A program made the translations under genes and the position numbers. The notes below the pieces were generated by a model that searched no databases, had not been told where the DNA came from, and worked only from the letters and a program-made list of their open reading frames with translations. This document shows positions 44,483 through 56,512 of a stretch of DNA of 64,000 nucleotides, one piece after another (the first letter of the stretch is position 1; the number at the start of each line of letters is the position of its first letter). Source of the stretch: Curvularia sp. ZM96 (taxonomy: Eukaryota; Ascomycota; Dothideomycetes; Pleosporales; Pleosporaceae); assembly GCA_022457065.1 (NCBI GenBank), contig JAJGBQ010000001.1, positions 6,138,001 to 6,202,000 on the forward strand, written 5' to 3'.

Positions 44483-46649
44483 AGCTGTGACTTGCTACTG
44501 GCGCTGGGTTTGGTGGTGGAAGGTGCGAGGAAGAACCTCGCGTGGGTGGGTAAGAGAAGAGAGAGGGAGGGAGAGAGATTTGCGCGTGGCACTGGGCGAT
44601 GGCTTTGTCCGTGAGTCGACTTTTTCCTTCTTTCCGCAACGGTGATGTTAGCAGCGCTCGAGCCGTCTGTTTGATTTATTTTTTTCCGTTCTGGCCAGTC
44701 TAGTGGTGACGCAGCAAAACCACGTGCAGCAGCAGGAGCAAGTCGTGCAGCACGACGACTAGGGTGTGTGAAAGAAGGGCATCGCGTGCTGATGGAGCGC
44801 GGCTAGGAAAAAAAGGGGGGAGGGAAACAAGACGGAGGGCAACGTACCTCTGATGTCAACGAATCGGCTAGATAGGGTGACAGGTGGTGGTCGGCTGTCG
44901 CAGTGTGGAGTATGGCTCAAAGCCCCTCAAGAAGTGCCTGCTGGCAGACGTGGGATCACGCGACGGGTGGGGCGGCTGCAAGTTGCGGCGGTCAATTGTG
45001 CGTGGTGATATGGAGATACCTGTGTGGGCTGCGCGGTGGGCAGTCGAGCGCGAGGGGAGCGGGGGCGCTGAGGCGTTGTTGTGGCCGGAGCCTGTCGAGT
45101 GGGATGCGAGAGTGACTTCACCGCCTGGACGGGCGGGGGGCAGCGGACGATGGGCTGGACAGAGGGCAGGCTGGCAGCGTGCGAGTCGTGGGAGCTGCGG
45201 CGTCGAGGAGATGAGGTACAAGAAGAGTGCAGTGCAGTGGGTGGTAGGCCGGGTTGGGTTGCGGTGGTAGAGAGGATCACAGCGCCCGAGTAGTTTTGCA
45301 GAGGTAGGCTCAGTTTCAGACCTAGGCCTGGCTTGGCGCAAAGTCGTGCTAGCCCAACAGAGACGCGCGTTCGGGGCTGTGGGAAGAGGGAAGGATCCTA
45401 TGTAACCGCCCACCTCTCCCGTCCAGACTCACATCACATACATGCACTCATACACGCCTGGCTGCCTCGTCTGGCCGGCCAGCCAGTGTAGTTCCAGTCC
45501 AGGTACCGGGGCACTGCCAGCTTGTACCGCTTCGCACCTGACCGGCTGCAACTGCCACTAGCACCACACACACAGCTCTAGTCTGCCAACCTGACGCCCC
45601 TCGACGCCCTCGAGCACCCCCCCTCGACAGCAACATAGTTTCCTCTCTTCTGCCTGCACAAATCCTGTACCCCCGTTTTACTTTCCTTGCACAATCATAG
45701 ACAAACCCGTTGGGTACCGTTGCCATGAACACGTCCGGGCGCCTCTCCTCCCAAACGCGACAACAAACTGGTGCCATGTTATTTAAAAACAGTCAGCATG
45801 GTCTCACTCTAGTCGCCGGATTGGCCTTGACCGCGCGACGCTTTGAGCCTAGCACACCCAGAGCACCCCTCGTATTCCGCATCCAGCCGGGTGAAGCACT
45901 TCTCACGTGGCCCCAGACCATGATGCCCGAACGGCCCGCTGGATGCCTTCCTATTCATGCCACTCGGGAGCTACCTAGTCATGTCCTTTGTTCGCAGCAC
46001 GCGAACTACGCACCCAAGCAGAGTGGTCCCACCCCATAGCTACCCATGACATCACGTGACACCATTGAGCCTCATAAGCCAGTACTTGTCTTCTATTCAT
46101 GCAAGCATCTACCTCCACATGCACGCTCATTATGCAATAGATCAAACAACGCCCCAACTCTCGCTGCTGCCTGTGCCCATGCGTGTCATCGCTTCGTGTA
46201 ACAAACGACGAAGAAGAGAACCGAAAAAAAGGAATCCCCCGTGTCTTCATGGCCACGCAGAAAGAACAATGACCCAACAAAACACAATCGCAAGATATTT
46301 TACAAAACTTCCTCGGAAAAGTGGCTCAAAACATTGTCTTCAACCAGAAACAGAGATGAGAGGCAGACTGGATGTACAACGAGCGTAGCACATTGCGGCA
46401 TTAACCTCATCATAACCGGAGACCCATCCAACGCCTTGCGTAAATAAAGATATTAAGAAGGAGAACGATAAAAAGAAAAAAGAAGAAAAAAAGCTTCTGC
46501 CTTGGCGAGCCAGAAACCGTGGTGCCAAATTGAAAAATGGAAAAAATTCTTTTGGGTATCGCAAAAGTGTCGAAAATCACGTAGGTGAGCATCCGGAAAT
46601 GCTGCAAGACTCGTCATCTCTCCATGTCGCCAGGTAGGTGGCTCAGGGT
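44483..46649. promoter_or_regulatory. 2.2-kb upstream region of PP1
   Basis: No gene supported. The part next to PP1 has T/C-rich leader sequence; 44900-45280 is very G-rich on the plus strand. 46440-46500 has A-rich AAGAAAAAAGAAG runs that may be the 3' UTR of the LRR gene, whose stop codon is at 46650. Long open frames here have low-complexity composition. Confidence 0.45.
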
Positions 46650-49170
46650 TCAGCCAAGGGTTCGGCCAGATACGATGCTCTGGCTCGGTGTGCGCGGCAA
46701 GGTGGGCTGCATGGTTGGAGAGTTGTAGCCTCGATCAGATGGGAAGCTGGTCACGGACGTCGAGTCCCAGCCTTCATCCCCCAGTGCGCTCAGCCATGTA
46801 TTTCCAAAATCCTGCCGAAGAGCCTCAATCTTCTTCTTGTAGAGATCTTCTTCGCCCACGTCAAACTCGTCCGTCGCCTGCGGCTCGGGTCGCTTGTTGG
46901 TGGCCGTTGACGTATCGATTGGAGGTAGTTGTTGATGACTCGTGTGAGTTTCATCTGCAACTGCGCGACCGTCTGGGGGAGACTTCCTGCTTGCATCTCC
47001 GGCACCCTTGCCTTTGGACTGTTCCTCGACTCGAGGTGCGCCTGCGGCCACACTGGCCGGCTTCGTCAGCTTAGGCGCTTGTCCAATGGCAGTGTCCTCA
47101 TAGGCAAGGCTCGTGAGAGCGGACTGGGAAGATTGTTGCATCGAGTCATTCTGGGAAAGCTCGACAATCCGCCTCTTAGGGCCTTTCTTCTTCTTTTGAG
47201 CATCTTGTGTACTACGGGTACCGCTCTTGGTGCGCTGGAGCGACCCATTGCGTTTGAGTACCCCAGGCATATCAGCAGGGGTGTCAACAGCCTTGACAAC
47301 CTTGGGAGGCACATAGGGCGCCGGCGGCAGGTCATCCTCCGGTGGAGGCTTGACAATAGGAACTCCCTGCAACTCAGGCACCCGGTCAACGAGTTGCTTC
47401 TTCTCAGCGTTGCTGGGTCCCAGAGTGTCAATGAAAATGTCCTCCGTATAGCCTGGTGTCTTGCGGAACAGGTTGAATATGGTGATTCTGTAGTTGGCGT
47501 GCGTCTTGCAGAAGGGATTGCGGCTGACGTAAATGTCGGTTATGTCGGGCACACCAGTGAGACGCGCCACCTCGGTGGGATCCGTCAATCTGTTGTCCCT
47601 AAAGTCGACACGCTCTAGAGATAGCAGGCGCTCAATACCAACCAACGACGTAAGGCGATTGGATCGGAGATTGAGAGTGGTGATGGCTGGGAGGGGGTTG
47701 CGGGCCAGCGAATGCAGGCTATCAATCATACAGTTGGAAAGATTCAATGCACGGAGACAGGTGAGGCTGGCAAGACTTTCCGGAATTTCAACAAAGAGAT
47801 TAGCCGAGAGGTCCAGTGATTGCAGCGTGTTAGTCAAAGGAACAAGACTTGCAGCTGGGATGGTGGTCAGGGCATTGTCAGCCAAGCTCAGATGTCTCAA
47901 GAACCGCCACTTGGTAGCAGGGAACCAGCCCATAGAAAGTAGATTAGAAGAGCTGCCTCGTGGGGTGGTAGAGCGCACGCTGGAGCTGGAGCTTCCCGAA
48001 GATCGTCGGATGTTTGGGGCGCTCGCTGTGCTTCTGCCATAGACGTGCGAAGAACCATGACGGGAGCTTGGTGGACGTGATGGAGATGTGCTGCGCTGTC
48101 GCTGGCCAGACCTCGAGGAGTTCTCGCGAGAGACGGCAGCACCCCTTGGGCTCGTGCTCTGCTTGCCTGCGGCAGTGGGAGACATGGGCGGAGAGTCTGA
48201 CCGAGCGAGCTGGGCGTGCTTGGGTGGTGAGCTTGCAGTAGACCAGGGCGCGCTGGTTTTGGCTGAACGTCTTCGACGCTTGTCAATATCATCCAAGACA
48301 ATGTGAATGAGCAGGTCAGCAGGATCATCAACACCTGCTCGTTTGACAGTCAGACTGCGAAGATTCTCGGCCAGGCGGTCCCAGCCATAGAACTGTCGAA
48401 AGTCTACATCGTGTATCTCAAGTGCGGTGACATTTTTGAAGGCGAACAAAGGAACCGCCGTGTCGAATGGAAACTCTTCATATCCTGCAATGAGACGAGC
48501 TTTGTGATCAGGCGAGAGCCGCAGGCACGGAATCTTGGTGAAGGCAGAATACAGATATCTCAAGTCTTCCTGGAGCTGGGCCTTTTGTTTCTCTGCTTTG
48601 GCTTCACTGGTGGATCCAATACGGAAAGTCGACCAAAGAGAAGACATGCCTGACATCACACTGCGGACGCTGGAGACGGAATGTATAGAGTCGCGATCGG
48701 AGGACTTGTGCTTGTTGCGCTGGGCGCTACCAAGAAAGGAGACATAGTTGGTGGGAGAGGCATCGGTGTGAATGTTTTCTAAACGCACGTTCATGGGTCC
48801 GACGGGAATGCCCAGCTCCTCGAAGCGGGAGAGGATGTAGAAGAGATGGTGGGGTGTCAGTGTGAGCTTTGCAGGCTTGATGGACTGCGAGGTAAAGGTT
48901 AGCGAGGGCAGCGACAGTGCAGCTGCCCAGACGCTCGAAGCCGACGACGAGGACGAGGGCGGGCTGGCGGGGCCGCTGGGCGACGAGGGAGAGGCAATGG
49001 CCTGTCCATTTCGAGGGTTTTGTCGCTGCAGCTGGAGGGCGTTGGCGAGAGCCTTTTCGTGAGTTCGCACAAAGTAGGCCAAGTTCTGGAGCCGTGTCAA
49101 TGTTTGTCCTAGGTAGTGGCAGTAGTGTGTCTCGCACCCTTATGAAGAGCTGGCCATCTTCAGTGTCCAT
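46650..49170 (-). CDS. Leucine-rich repeat protein with disordered tails
   Basis: Two exons, 49138-49170 and 46650-49085, encode 822 aa; the 33-nt first exon gives MDTEDGQLFIR and joins NLAYFVRTHEKALANALQLQ, a conserved fungal start. The N-terminal 280 residues form an unassigned domain (KPAKLTLTPHHLFYILSRFE, DLRYLYSAFTKIPCLRLSPD, LFAFKNVTALEIHDVDFRQF). A Ser/Arg-rich linker follows. At about residues 395-530 there are four to five LRRs (RHLSLADNALTTIPAASL, LQSLDLSANLFVEIPESLAS, LRALNLSNCMIDSLHSLAR, TTLNLRSNRLTSLVGIERL, ERVDFRDNRLTDPTEVARL) capped by NYRITIFNLFRKTPGYTEDI. The layout recalls Sog2/nischarin-like LRR proteins of the RAM polarity network, but that link is a guess. Confidence 0.8.
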
Positions 49171-52100
49171 GTTGATAGACTAGCAGCGCCCGACTGCATA
49201 CAGGGCCCGCCGGCTGTCTTTGTATCGTGCGACGATTGTGGGCAGGCAAGGCGCGGTACGAAGGGGGGGGAGAAAAAAAGGGAGGGGAGCGGAGGCCGTG
49301 AGCTTCAGGGTACTGGTGCCCGCTTGAAACTTTTGTGCCGCGGGAGAGTAGCGTTGACGAGGGACCTCCGTTGTGGAACACGGCGACCTAGGCTCTGGGA
49401 CCAAAGTCAGCAAAGTGTGGTGTTTGGGTGGAGTGAGCAAAAGGGTAGTGAGTGGAGAGGGAGAGTGCCGGCAATGTCTTGGCGGTGGGGGATTGGACTG
49501 GGACTCGACGTACGTGCAAGAGGACTCGGTGGGATGCCCTGGACAGAGGCGACCTAGGTAACGAGCAAAACGGCGGCAGGCAGGCAGATATTATGCAGCG
49601 GCACAGGGGGTGCAGGGCGCTGGCGGCGGGCGGTAGTACAAAGCCAGCAGCAGGCCAAGCGGCGTGTTCCAGACGTAAGCCAAAGAGAGGTGCAGCAGCG
49701 AGTGCAGCGGGTGGGCAGGGAAAAAAAGGATGACCCAACACACGCACTGGCCCAAGGTGCAGCTGAGGTGCCAAAAATGAAGGCCGGCGCTGATTCGCGC
49801 AGGGGAGGTTTTTTGTTGTGTCGACAAACACCGGGGGGCAGGCGAGCACTGGAGAAATTAGATAGCGTCCCAATACGGGTTGCGGTCCTGTCGCACCCCC
49901 GGAAGATGTGGAGGGGCTAGCAGTAGCCTGGCGATGGGGGGAACGTGGGACGGGTGTAGCAACAGAGGGGCGCGAGTTGAACGGGAGGAGCAGGGCGGCG
50001 GCGGCACGAGAAGGATAAAAGGGTTGAGCAGTCACCACGGAGCGTACGGAGAGAGGGTTGCAGTTGGATGAGCCCAAGAGCACAGCTGGAGAAGGGCATC
50101 AACAGGTGGTGGACTGGAATGGAACCCCTGCAGGCTGTGATTGGCCCCCGGGGAGATAGCGCTAGTGAATGCGCCGCGCTGGCATCCCTGCGTTTGAATC
50201 TGACACGGCTTCCAACGTGCTCCAGTATCGACTGCCTCTGCCCTCTCCACGCCCGCGGACCCTGGCGGGCCTGCGACAAGAAGACACGGCTAGGGGCAGC
50301 AGCAGAAAAAGCGAGCATCGAGCCATGGCGAGGGGAGGGGGAGGGGGCGTGGTGAGGTCATGGTAGCGGTCGGTCCGCCTAGCAGGTACAGTAGCCGGTG
50401 CTTGTCTGCGGGCCTGCAGTCGGCCGTGGTTTGGGACACTCGACGGAGACCAGAGGGACGGCAAGCAGAGGCCATGTTGTGATAGACGAGAGGCGGCCCT
50501 GGCGACGTTGCGGCGTTAGCGAGCCTTTTTGCTGCACGAGCTCGAGCTAGCCTGGCAGCCGATGGGATGCTGGTCACTCGGGCCACCAGGCGATGCCAGC
50601 CCTGACGCCATATCGCTGCACGACCAGCAGAGAATTTGTTGTCCTGGCGGCACATGAGCAGCTCGCCATGGACACACGCCCACGCCGATATCAACCACGA
50701 CGCCCACGTCCCCAGTGACGGTGCCGCATGGGCTTGGACCCTGGCCCGCCGTGAGCACTGTTGAGTTTGATTGTGTTGGCCTCAACGCCTGTCTGCGGCC
50801 GCGTGTTGACCCGGCGTGCACCGTAAGCAGCAGCAGCACAAGACGGTGCGGTATGTCTGGTATAGTTGTGGCTATTTTATTATCGAGCGCTGCGAGGATA
50901 GCGCCAGCGACTCCACTGCCTCTCCGCTGAGCGGAGCCCTCCAAGACCGCCCGCCGTCGCCGTGCAGGGAAGACGGCGCACGGACTCGGCAGGCGGCCAA
51001 GGGTGTGTCGACGCCGATTTGGTAGCAGAGGGCGGATGCTGCGAGATGACATACGACAGCCATCGGGTGCGTCTGGCGACGGATGCCCAAGCACCGCTGC
51101 CATGACGCCGCGACATGTCCGTCCTCTGCCTATGTACGGAGTATGTACGGATACTCGATACGCGTTCCCTTGCCAGCGGCTCAAGCCACGTTTGTGAGGC
51201 TGACGTCCATCTAGTGAGTGCTACTAGACGAACGCCAGCCCACCCCCACCTGCCCTTTGCGTGACAGCTGCCCACCCCTGCACACCCCTCAACACCAAAC
51301 CCATCCCATCGCGACCGAGAGGCATGCTGCTGTCTGCCAACGCCAATGGCTGCATCGCCGCCATGCACCCTCGACCCAGCTGCCAATCCTCGACGGCCCT
51401 CTTCGCACCCTGTCTCTGGCACGCCCTGGCCTGCGTCGGCTTTGTGTGTTTCACACCGCCACGTTGGACCCGTGTTATGTGAACCATGGCCTTAGTCGGC
51501 ACCACATGCTCTGCCCTAGGAATTGCCGTCTTGCCAGAAACCCCGGCCTCAAGGGACCAAATCTCTACAATGATCTACCGCTGCTATTCCATCATGGCCG
51601 TCCCAGCCAGCTTGGAAGCCGCCGCCGAAATGGCGCCATTAGCGGTGAGACCCTATACAGCCGCGAGCCTCAAGCCGTGTAGGCCAACGTTGCACAGCGC
51701 CTCGGCTCACAGCAACAAAACGGGACATGGCTCTACGCCAACTGCCGCCGCAACCGTCGCGTGATCTGGTCTGCTCGCTGCCGCCCTTCAACACCACCAC
51801 GCGCAACAAAATTATGCGATGCTTGACATCATCGTGCATCTGCCATCCCTAGCCACTCATCGGCCCTTTCCCATGGCCCATGGCTCCGGAACAACCCTTT
51901 TACTGCACACGCTCGGCCTCTGCCAAATCTATTTCTCTTGGTCCTCGACTTCCACCACGACCGATGACGTGCCATTAGGGAATACATACCTGATCTTGCC
52001 TCTACAACCCGCGCCGGTCCGCAGACCGGCTACCCTGATTTGACAATCTCTTCTTCTTGGGCGCGTAGCGCATCAATCGGAAAAATCCTCTGCATATGCC

Positions 52101-52277
52101 CTTTGCTGAAACACTACCCAACCAACCTCGATGCGTCAACATGGGAAAACTACTGCTCCATCAGCAGCATGGACCGTGCTCGACTTACCCCACCACCCCA
52201 CTCTAGCCGGGTCATCATCTCTCGACTACGCGTAGACAGCAGACGCAACACACAGCCCCATTGACTTTACCGCCACC
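49171..52277. other. 3.1-kb gap without a supported gene
   Basis: The longest gene-free stretch outside the island, and GC-rich, not AT-rich. It separates the LRR gene (minus) from the dienelactone hydrolase gene (plus), both starting from it. Open frames such as 49388-50083 (minus) and 50516-51184 (minus) have skewed Arg/Ser/Pro composition, no initiator context and no family resemblance. It may hold two long promoters, 5' UTRs or a non-coding RNA; none can be shown by reading. Confidence 0.45.
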
Positions 52278-53315
52278 ATGCTCATCACTGAAACACACAA
52301 AGATGTGCCGACCAAGGCTGGCGGTGACATGAGTTGGTCGCCCTTGCATACCTTGGCTGCACTACCCAAACTGACGCTCCAGGGATCTTCCTCTTCCACC
52401 CCACCATTCCAAACTATCCCAAAGCAAAGTTTCCCGGTGTCGTCGTCTTCTCCGAGATTTACCAAGGTAGCTTCCATCCTCCAATGGGAAGACTGTGTGG
52501 CGTATACATGGTTGCTTTCGAGTTCAGGCTGATGTTCCTGCAGTGACTGGGCCTGTTGCTCGTTTTGCACGACAAATCGCCTCCCAGGGTTACATTGTCG
52601 CAGCCCCCTCATCTTATCATGAGTTCACTGGTCCGGAGCCCCTTGCATACGACGGCCCTGGTACCGACAAGGGCAACGACTGGAAGGTCGCCAAGGAACT
52701 ACATGCCTACGATGAGGATGCCAGTTTGTCAGTAGATGCGCTGCTAGAGCTGCCAACCTGCAACGGAAGGGTCGGTGCCACTGGTATGTATCAATGTCCC
52801 GCCAATCAACCTTTTGGCTCATTTCCTTCAAGGCATGTGTCTGGGTGGCCATTTGGCATACCGTTGTGCGCTGGATCCACGTGTGGTTTCAGCAATCTGT
52901 TACTTCGCAACCGACATCCATAGCCACACGCTGGGAAAAGGCAAGAATGACGACTCGCTTGCTCGTGCCAAGGACATCAAGGGCGAGCTGGTCATGATAT
53001 TCGGCAAGATGGACACGCACGTACCACCAGCGGGCCGAGATCTCATCAGAAAGACACTGCATGACGCAGGTGTCACATTCTCCTTCTACGAGCCAGCTTG
53101 GGCGCAGCGTGAGTATCTACACAGGTCACAAACTCTCCATCGTGCTAACACATTTCAAAGACGCTTTTATCCGCGACGAGCTTAGCAAAGGACGCTACGA
53201 CGCTGCATTGTCTGGCATCTGTTTCGAGATGCTCAAAGAGCTGTTCAACCGCACATTACGCTCTGATCTCGGACCAAGGTCTGGTGGCGATGTCGAGGTC
53301 GAGGATGTGTGTTGA
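52278..53315 (+). CDS. Dienelactone hydrolase family protein
   Basis: Cytosolic alpha/beta hydrolase of the dienelactone hydrolase family, which opens lactone rings in aromatic catabolism; fungal relatives have broad esterase roles. Exons 52278-52332, 52383-52466, 52544-52783, 52833-53108 and 53161-53315 give 269 aa. Seen: FLFHPTIPNYPKAKFPGVVV then FSEIYQVTGPVARFARQIAS (with the conserved Glu), YIVAAPSSYHEF, the nucleophile motif GMCLGGHLAYRCALDP (Cys in G-x-C-x-G-G), the Asp in FGKMDTHVPPAGRDLI, and His in AQHAFIRDELSKGRYDA. All four introns are 49-77 nt. The first donor (GTTGGT) is weak but its branch site and phase fit. Confidence 0.88.
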
Positions 53316-53739
53316 AAACGTTCAACTGTTGAGCTGATTTGCAACAGTTGAAAATGGCATTCAAAAGCCAGTGGAATTTTCTTGCAAAGGTCACCAATCG
53401 ATCGTTCTGACTGGTCAACAAATATATGGCTACAAAATATAAAGTAACATTGGCCCAAACACCAAGCCGCCAGCCGACGTGAGACTAGACTAGCAACCCG
53501 AGACATCTACGCGAAGCAAAACATACCATCCACGTGAACAGTTACAGGGGTGTGAACTCGAGGGGCCAATGAACATGGCTGCGATGCCCATGCGCGCCAA
53601 GCCGTCTAAAGTGCGCTAACACCGACGATGTTTCTCGAACGAACCTCGGACGTTGACATTTGCCATCGCAAAGCCAATTCTACCACGTATCACAAGCACA
53701 ACACCCAAAGACATCAACAACACTACCGCATCCACAAAC
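53316..53739. other. Intergenic, hydrolase to MIX17
   Basis: 424 bp with the hydrolase 3' UTR and the MIX17 promoter. An AACGTTCAACTGTTG/CAACAGTTG inverted pair lies just after the hydrolase stop (about 53316-53350) and could form a hairpin at the 3' end. No gene. Confidence 0.45.
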
Positions 53740-54352
53740 ATGCCTCGTCAACGCTCTGGAACAGCTCCTCCTCGCCGCCCCCAGGTCCCGGCAGCCAGAC
53801 AAGCTACTACTGCGCCTGCGCCTGCGTCATCGCGCCCTCACTCAACTGCTGCTGCTCCCGCCCATGCTCCCACCCACGCGCCCGTTCAGCAGGCACAGGC
53901 TCCTACACCTCAGGGACCTGGTTTGTTCGGACAGATGGCTAGCACTGCTGCGTAAGTAGTTCTAGGCAGCCATGTTCAGTTGCCATCATTTTGCGCTGGT
54001 ACCCATCAAGGCACCAATGTAAATGATGGCGCTGGGCCATGGTACCGTACTTTGTGACTTGAACAATATACTAACAGATCACAGCGGTGTTGCAGTAGGA
54101 TCCTCCATCGGCCACGCTGTCGGCGGCTGGTTCTCCGGTGGTTCTTCCGCCCCCGCCGATGCCGCGCCCCAAAACACCGACTTTGCCGCACAGCACCAGC
54201 AGTCATCCGCTCAGATGGCACAGTCGGGCCCTTGCGCAAACGATGTTATGAGCTTCCGCAAGTGCATGGACGAGAACCAGGGTAGCCTGACCATCTGTGG
54301 ATGGTACCTCGACCAGCTCAAGGCCTGCCAGGCAGCAGCTGGCCAGTACTAG
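53740..54352 (+). CDS. MIX17: Twin CX9C mitochondrial protein Mix17
   Basis: CHCH-domain protein of the Mix17/CHCHD2-10 family, imported into the mitochondrial intermembrane space by Mia40. Exons 53740-53951 and 54085-54352 encode 159 aa. The N-terminus is basic and Pro/Ala/Gln-rich (MPRQRSGTAPPRRPQVPAAR), followed by a Gly-rich hydrophobic stretch GVAVGSSIGHAVGGWFSGGS. The CHCH domain has two perfect CX9C motifs: CANDVMSFRKC and CGWYLDQLKAC. The intron is 133 nt, longer than average here. Confidence 0.93.
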
Positions 54353-54598
54353 AGGGCTGGGTGGATAGAAGAAAAAATGAAAAGCAATGAGAACAGTAAC
54401 ACATGAGACGGAACATTGTACAATACAGAACCTCATAGTCGCCACATTGGTTCGACATGGAGATGCGAGTGTAGTTGTCGCTAATTATGTGGAACCAACA
54501 TTCCAAGTCAACTCCCCTCAGAACACAAAAGATGTCAAGTCTAGCCATATTGATCTTGCTTCTAACCCTGAAACTCCTTGCCTCGTCTCTCTTTGGAT

Positions 54599-56512
54599 TT
54601 ACAGAAATGACTTCACAGCTCTTGAAGTACCATGCACATCCTCCAGCACATGCCAATGGCCCACATTCTCAAGAACCTGCAAACTTCCCTTGTCCCCCAG
54701 CACCCGAACGTATTCCTTACACAGCTCTGGCGAGGACACATCATCCATGCTCCCAGTAATAATCAGCGTCTTCGCCTGGACAGCCGCCCAATCGAGGGGT
54801 TTTGCCTCGGCAAGCGCAGCACACCCCTTTGCATACCCCTCTGGATCCTGACCCAGCAGCGACATGCGTACAGCTGCCACAGCCAGCGGATTCGACTTCC
54901 TCGTGTGCTCTGAGGTGCTAGCCGAAACCACGGCATCCACTATAGCGTGCATGCCTTTGCTGCGAACGGTCTCTGCTCGAGCGTGATGAGCAGCAGCAGT
55001 GCTTTCAGCATCTGACAACGGTGCGGCCGGTGGGCCGATGAGAATCATTTTTCCGAGCTTGTTTGGGTGCGTCAGGGCGAAGTGGACGGCTGCGAGACAG
55101 CCCATGGAATGTGCTATGATGGTTGCATTGGGCGCAATGTTGGCGGCAGAGAAGATGCCGGCTATGTCTTGGGCTAGCGAGTCGATGCTGAGTTTGCTGA
55201 GGGGCGAGGAGGGGGATAGCCCGTGGCCTTCCATGTCGAAGAGATGGAGCGAGTGGGTTGTTTCGAGGCCGAGAGACTGGATCAGTGGCGTGTAGAATTC
55301 TGAGGTGCTGCCGAGGCCGTGGACGAAGACGATGGGTGGATTGGATGGGGTGCCGAGGGTCTTGTAGTAGAGGGTCTTGTTGTTTACATGTATCAGTGAC
55401 TTTGTATCGATGCTTTTGGCAGCGTTGCAGGGCTGGAAGGGCTGTAGCCGTCCAGCGAAGTTGGTGATGGTGGGATTGGGCGAGTCTGAGCTCCCGATTC
55501 GATTCGTCAGACTGCCTATGCCTTTGATGGATACGGTCACGGTATCCCCGGGTTTCAAGTAGACTGGAGGGGTTTTACCGATTCCGACGCCGGCGGGCTA
55601 AAACAAACGTCTTAGTTAGTATACTTGGATCGTTGGAGTGTAGAGATGTATGTAGACTTACAGTACCAGTAGCCAACACGTCACCGGGCATCAGTGTCTG
55701 GGCTTCAGACATGGTCTTGATCAGGAAGGGAATCGAGAAGATGAGATCATTCGTCGTGGCGTCTTGTCGTAGTTCGCCATTCACATAAGTTTGAAGCTGT
55801 ATCACCTTATCTAGCTTGGATGCTGGTACAGCAACTGGACCCTTGTCGCTTTCAGTTAGCTTTCGCTCAATCGTATATAATTTCAGAGGTTCGCGCTCAC
55901 CATTGGGCAGAACGTATCAGGCGACTTCCCAATGTAAAACTGCTTGTGATCTCTTTGCCGTTCGCGTGCCGTGACGTCGTTGATTATGGTATAACCCCAG
56001 ACGTGGTCCATGGCGTTTTGTTCTGAAATGCGAAACCCAGGTTTGCCAATGATGACGCCAATCTCGCCTTCGTAGTCGACCGTCTCGGTGAAACCGGCAT
56101 GGGGCAGGATGTCCTCGCCATCTGCAATGATGGAAGTGAAGCGCTTGGTGAAAATAACCGGGTGAGACGGTGTGTCGACTTTGTCTGAGCTGTCGAAGCC
56201 AGAGCTGTTGAATTCCTTGGCGTGTTCGGCGTAGTTCTTGCCTACGCAGAGAACATCTCGGTCTCTTAACGGAGCCAGGATCTTGAGCGAGGAGGCTGGC
56301 AATGGTTTTCCTGAAGGGATGATGTTGGATTCGCCCACTTCGATAACTTGGTATAGGCTTTCTAGTGGTGTTCCAGATAGGAAAGCCAACGGCTGAATGG
56401 ATTTCTCTGAAAAGTCACAATGACCGACGCCAGTGCGACCCGTGCGCAGGTCTTGGAAACACACGTAGTTTGTGAGGGGTATGTTTCTGTTCATTGAGTC
56501 GGCTGAAGTCAT
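54599..56512 (-). CDS. Fused fumarylacetoacetate-hydrolase and alpha/beta-hydrolase protein
   Basis: Exons 55901-56512, 55662-55841 and 54599-55597 encode one 596-aa protein with two catalytic domains. Residues 1 to about 285 are an FAH-family domain: DVLCVGKNYAEHAKEF, TKRFTSIIADGEDILPHAGF, DYEGEIGVIIGKPGFRISEQ, GYTIINDVTARERQRDHKQF, and MPGDVLATGTPAGVGIGKTP. The reading frame then runs without a stop into an alpha/beta-hydrolase domain: VFVHGLGSTSEFYTPLI, LFDMEGHGLSPSSPLS, HSMGCLAAVHFALTHPNKLG (nucleophile Ser), ITGSMDDVSSPELC and VGHWHVLEDVHG (Asp/His). The pairing suggests sequential hydrolysis of a keto-acid or lactone substrate. ATG 56510-56512 is the first in frame; the frame stays open upstream without one. 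Confidence 0.85.

Noticed and set aside
49388..50083. 231-aa minus-strand frame in the 3.1-kb gap
   Set aside because: Pro/Ser/Ala/Leu-biased translation of GC-rich DNA, no motif, no splice context; not enough to call a gene.
50516..51184. 222-aa minus-strand frame in the 3.1-kb gap
   Set aside because: Same bias and overlapped by equally long frames on the other strand.
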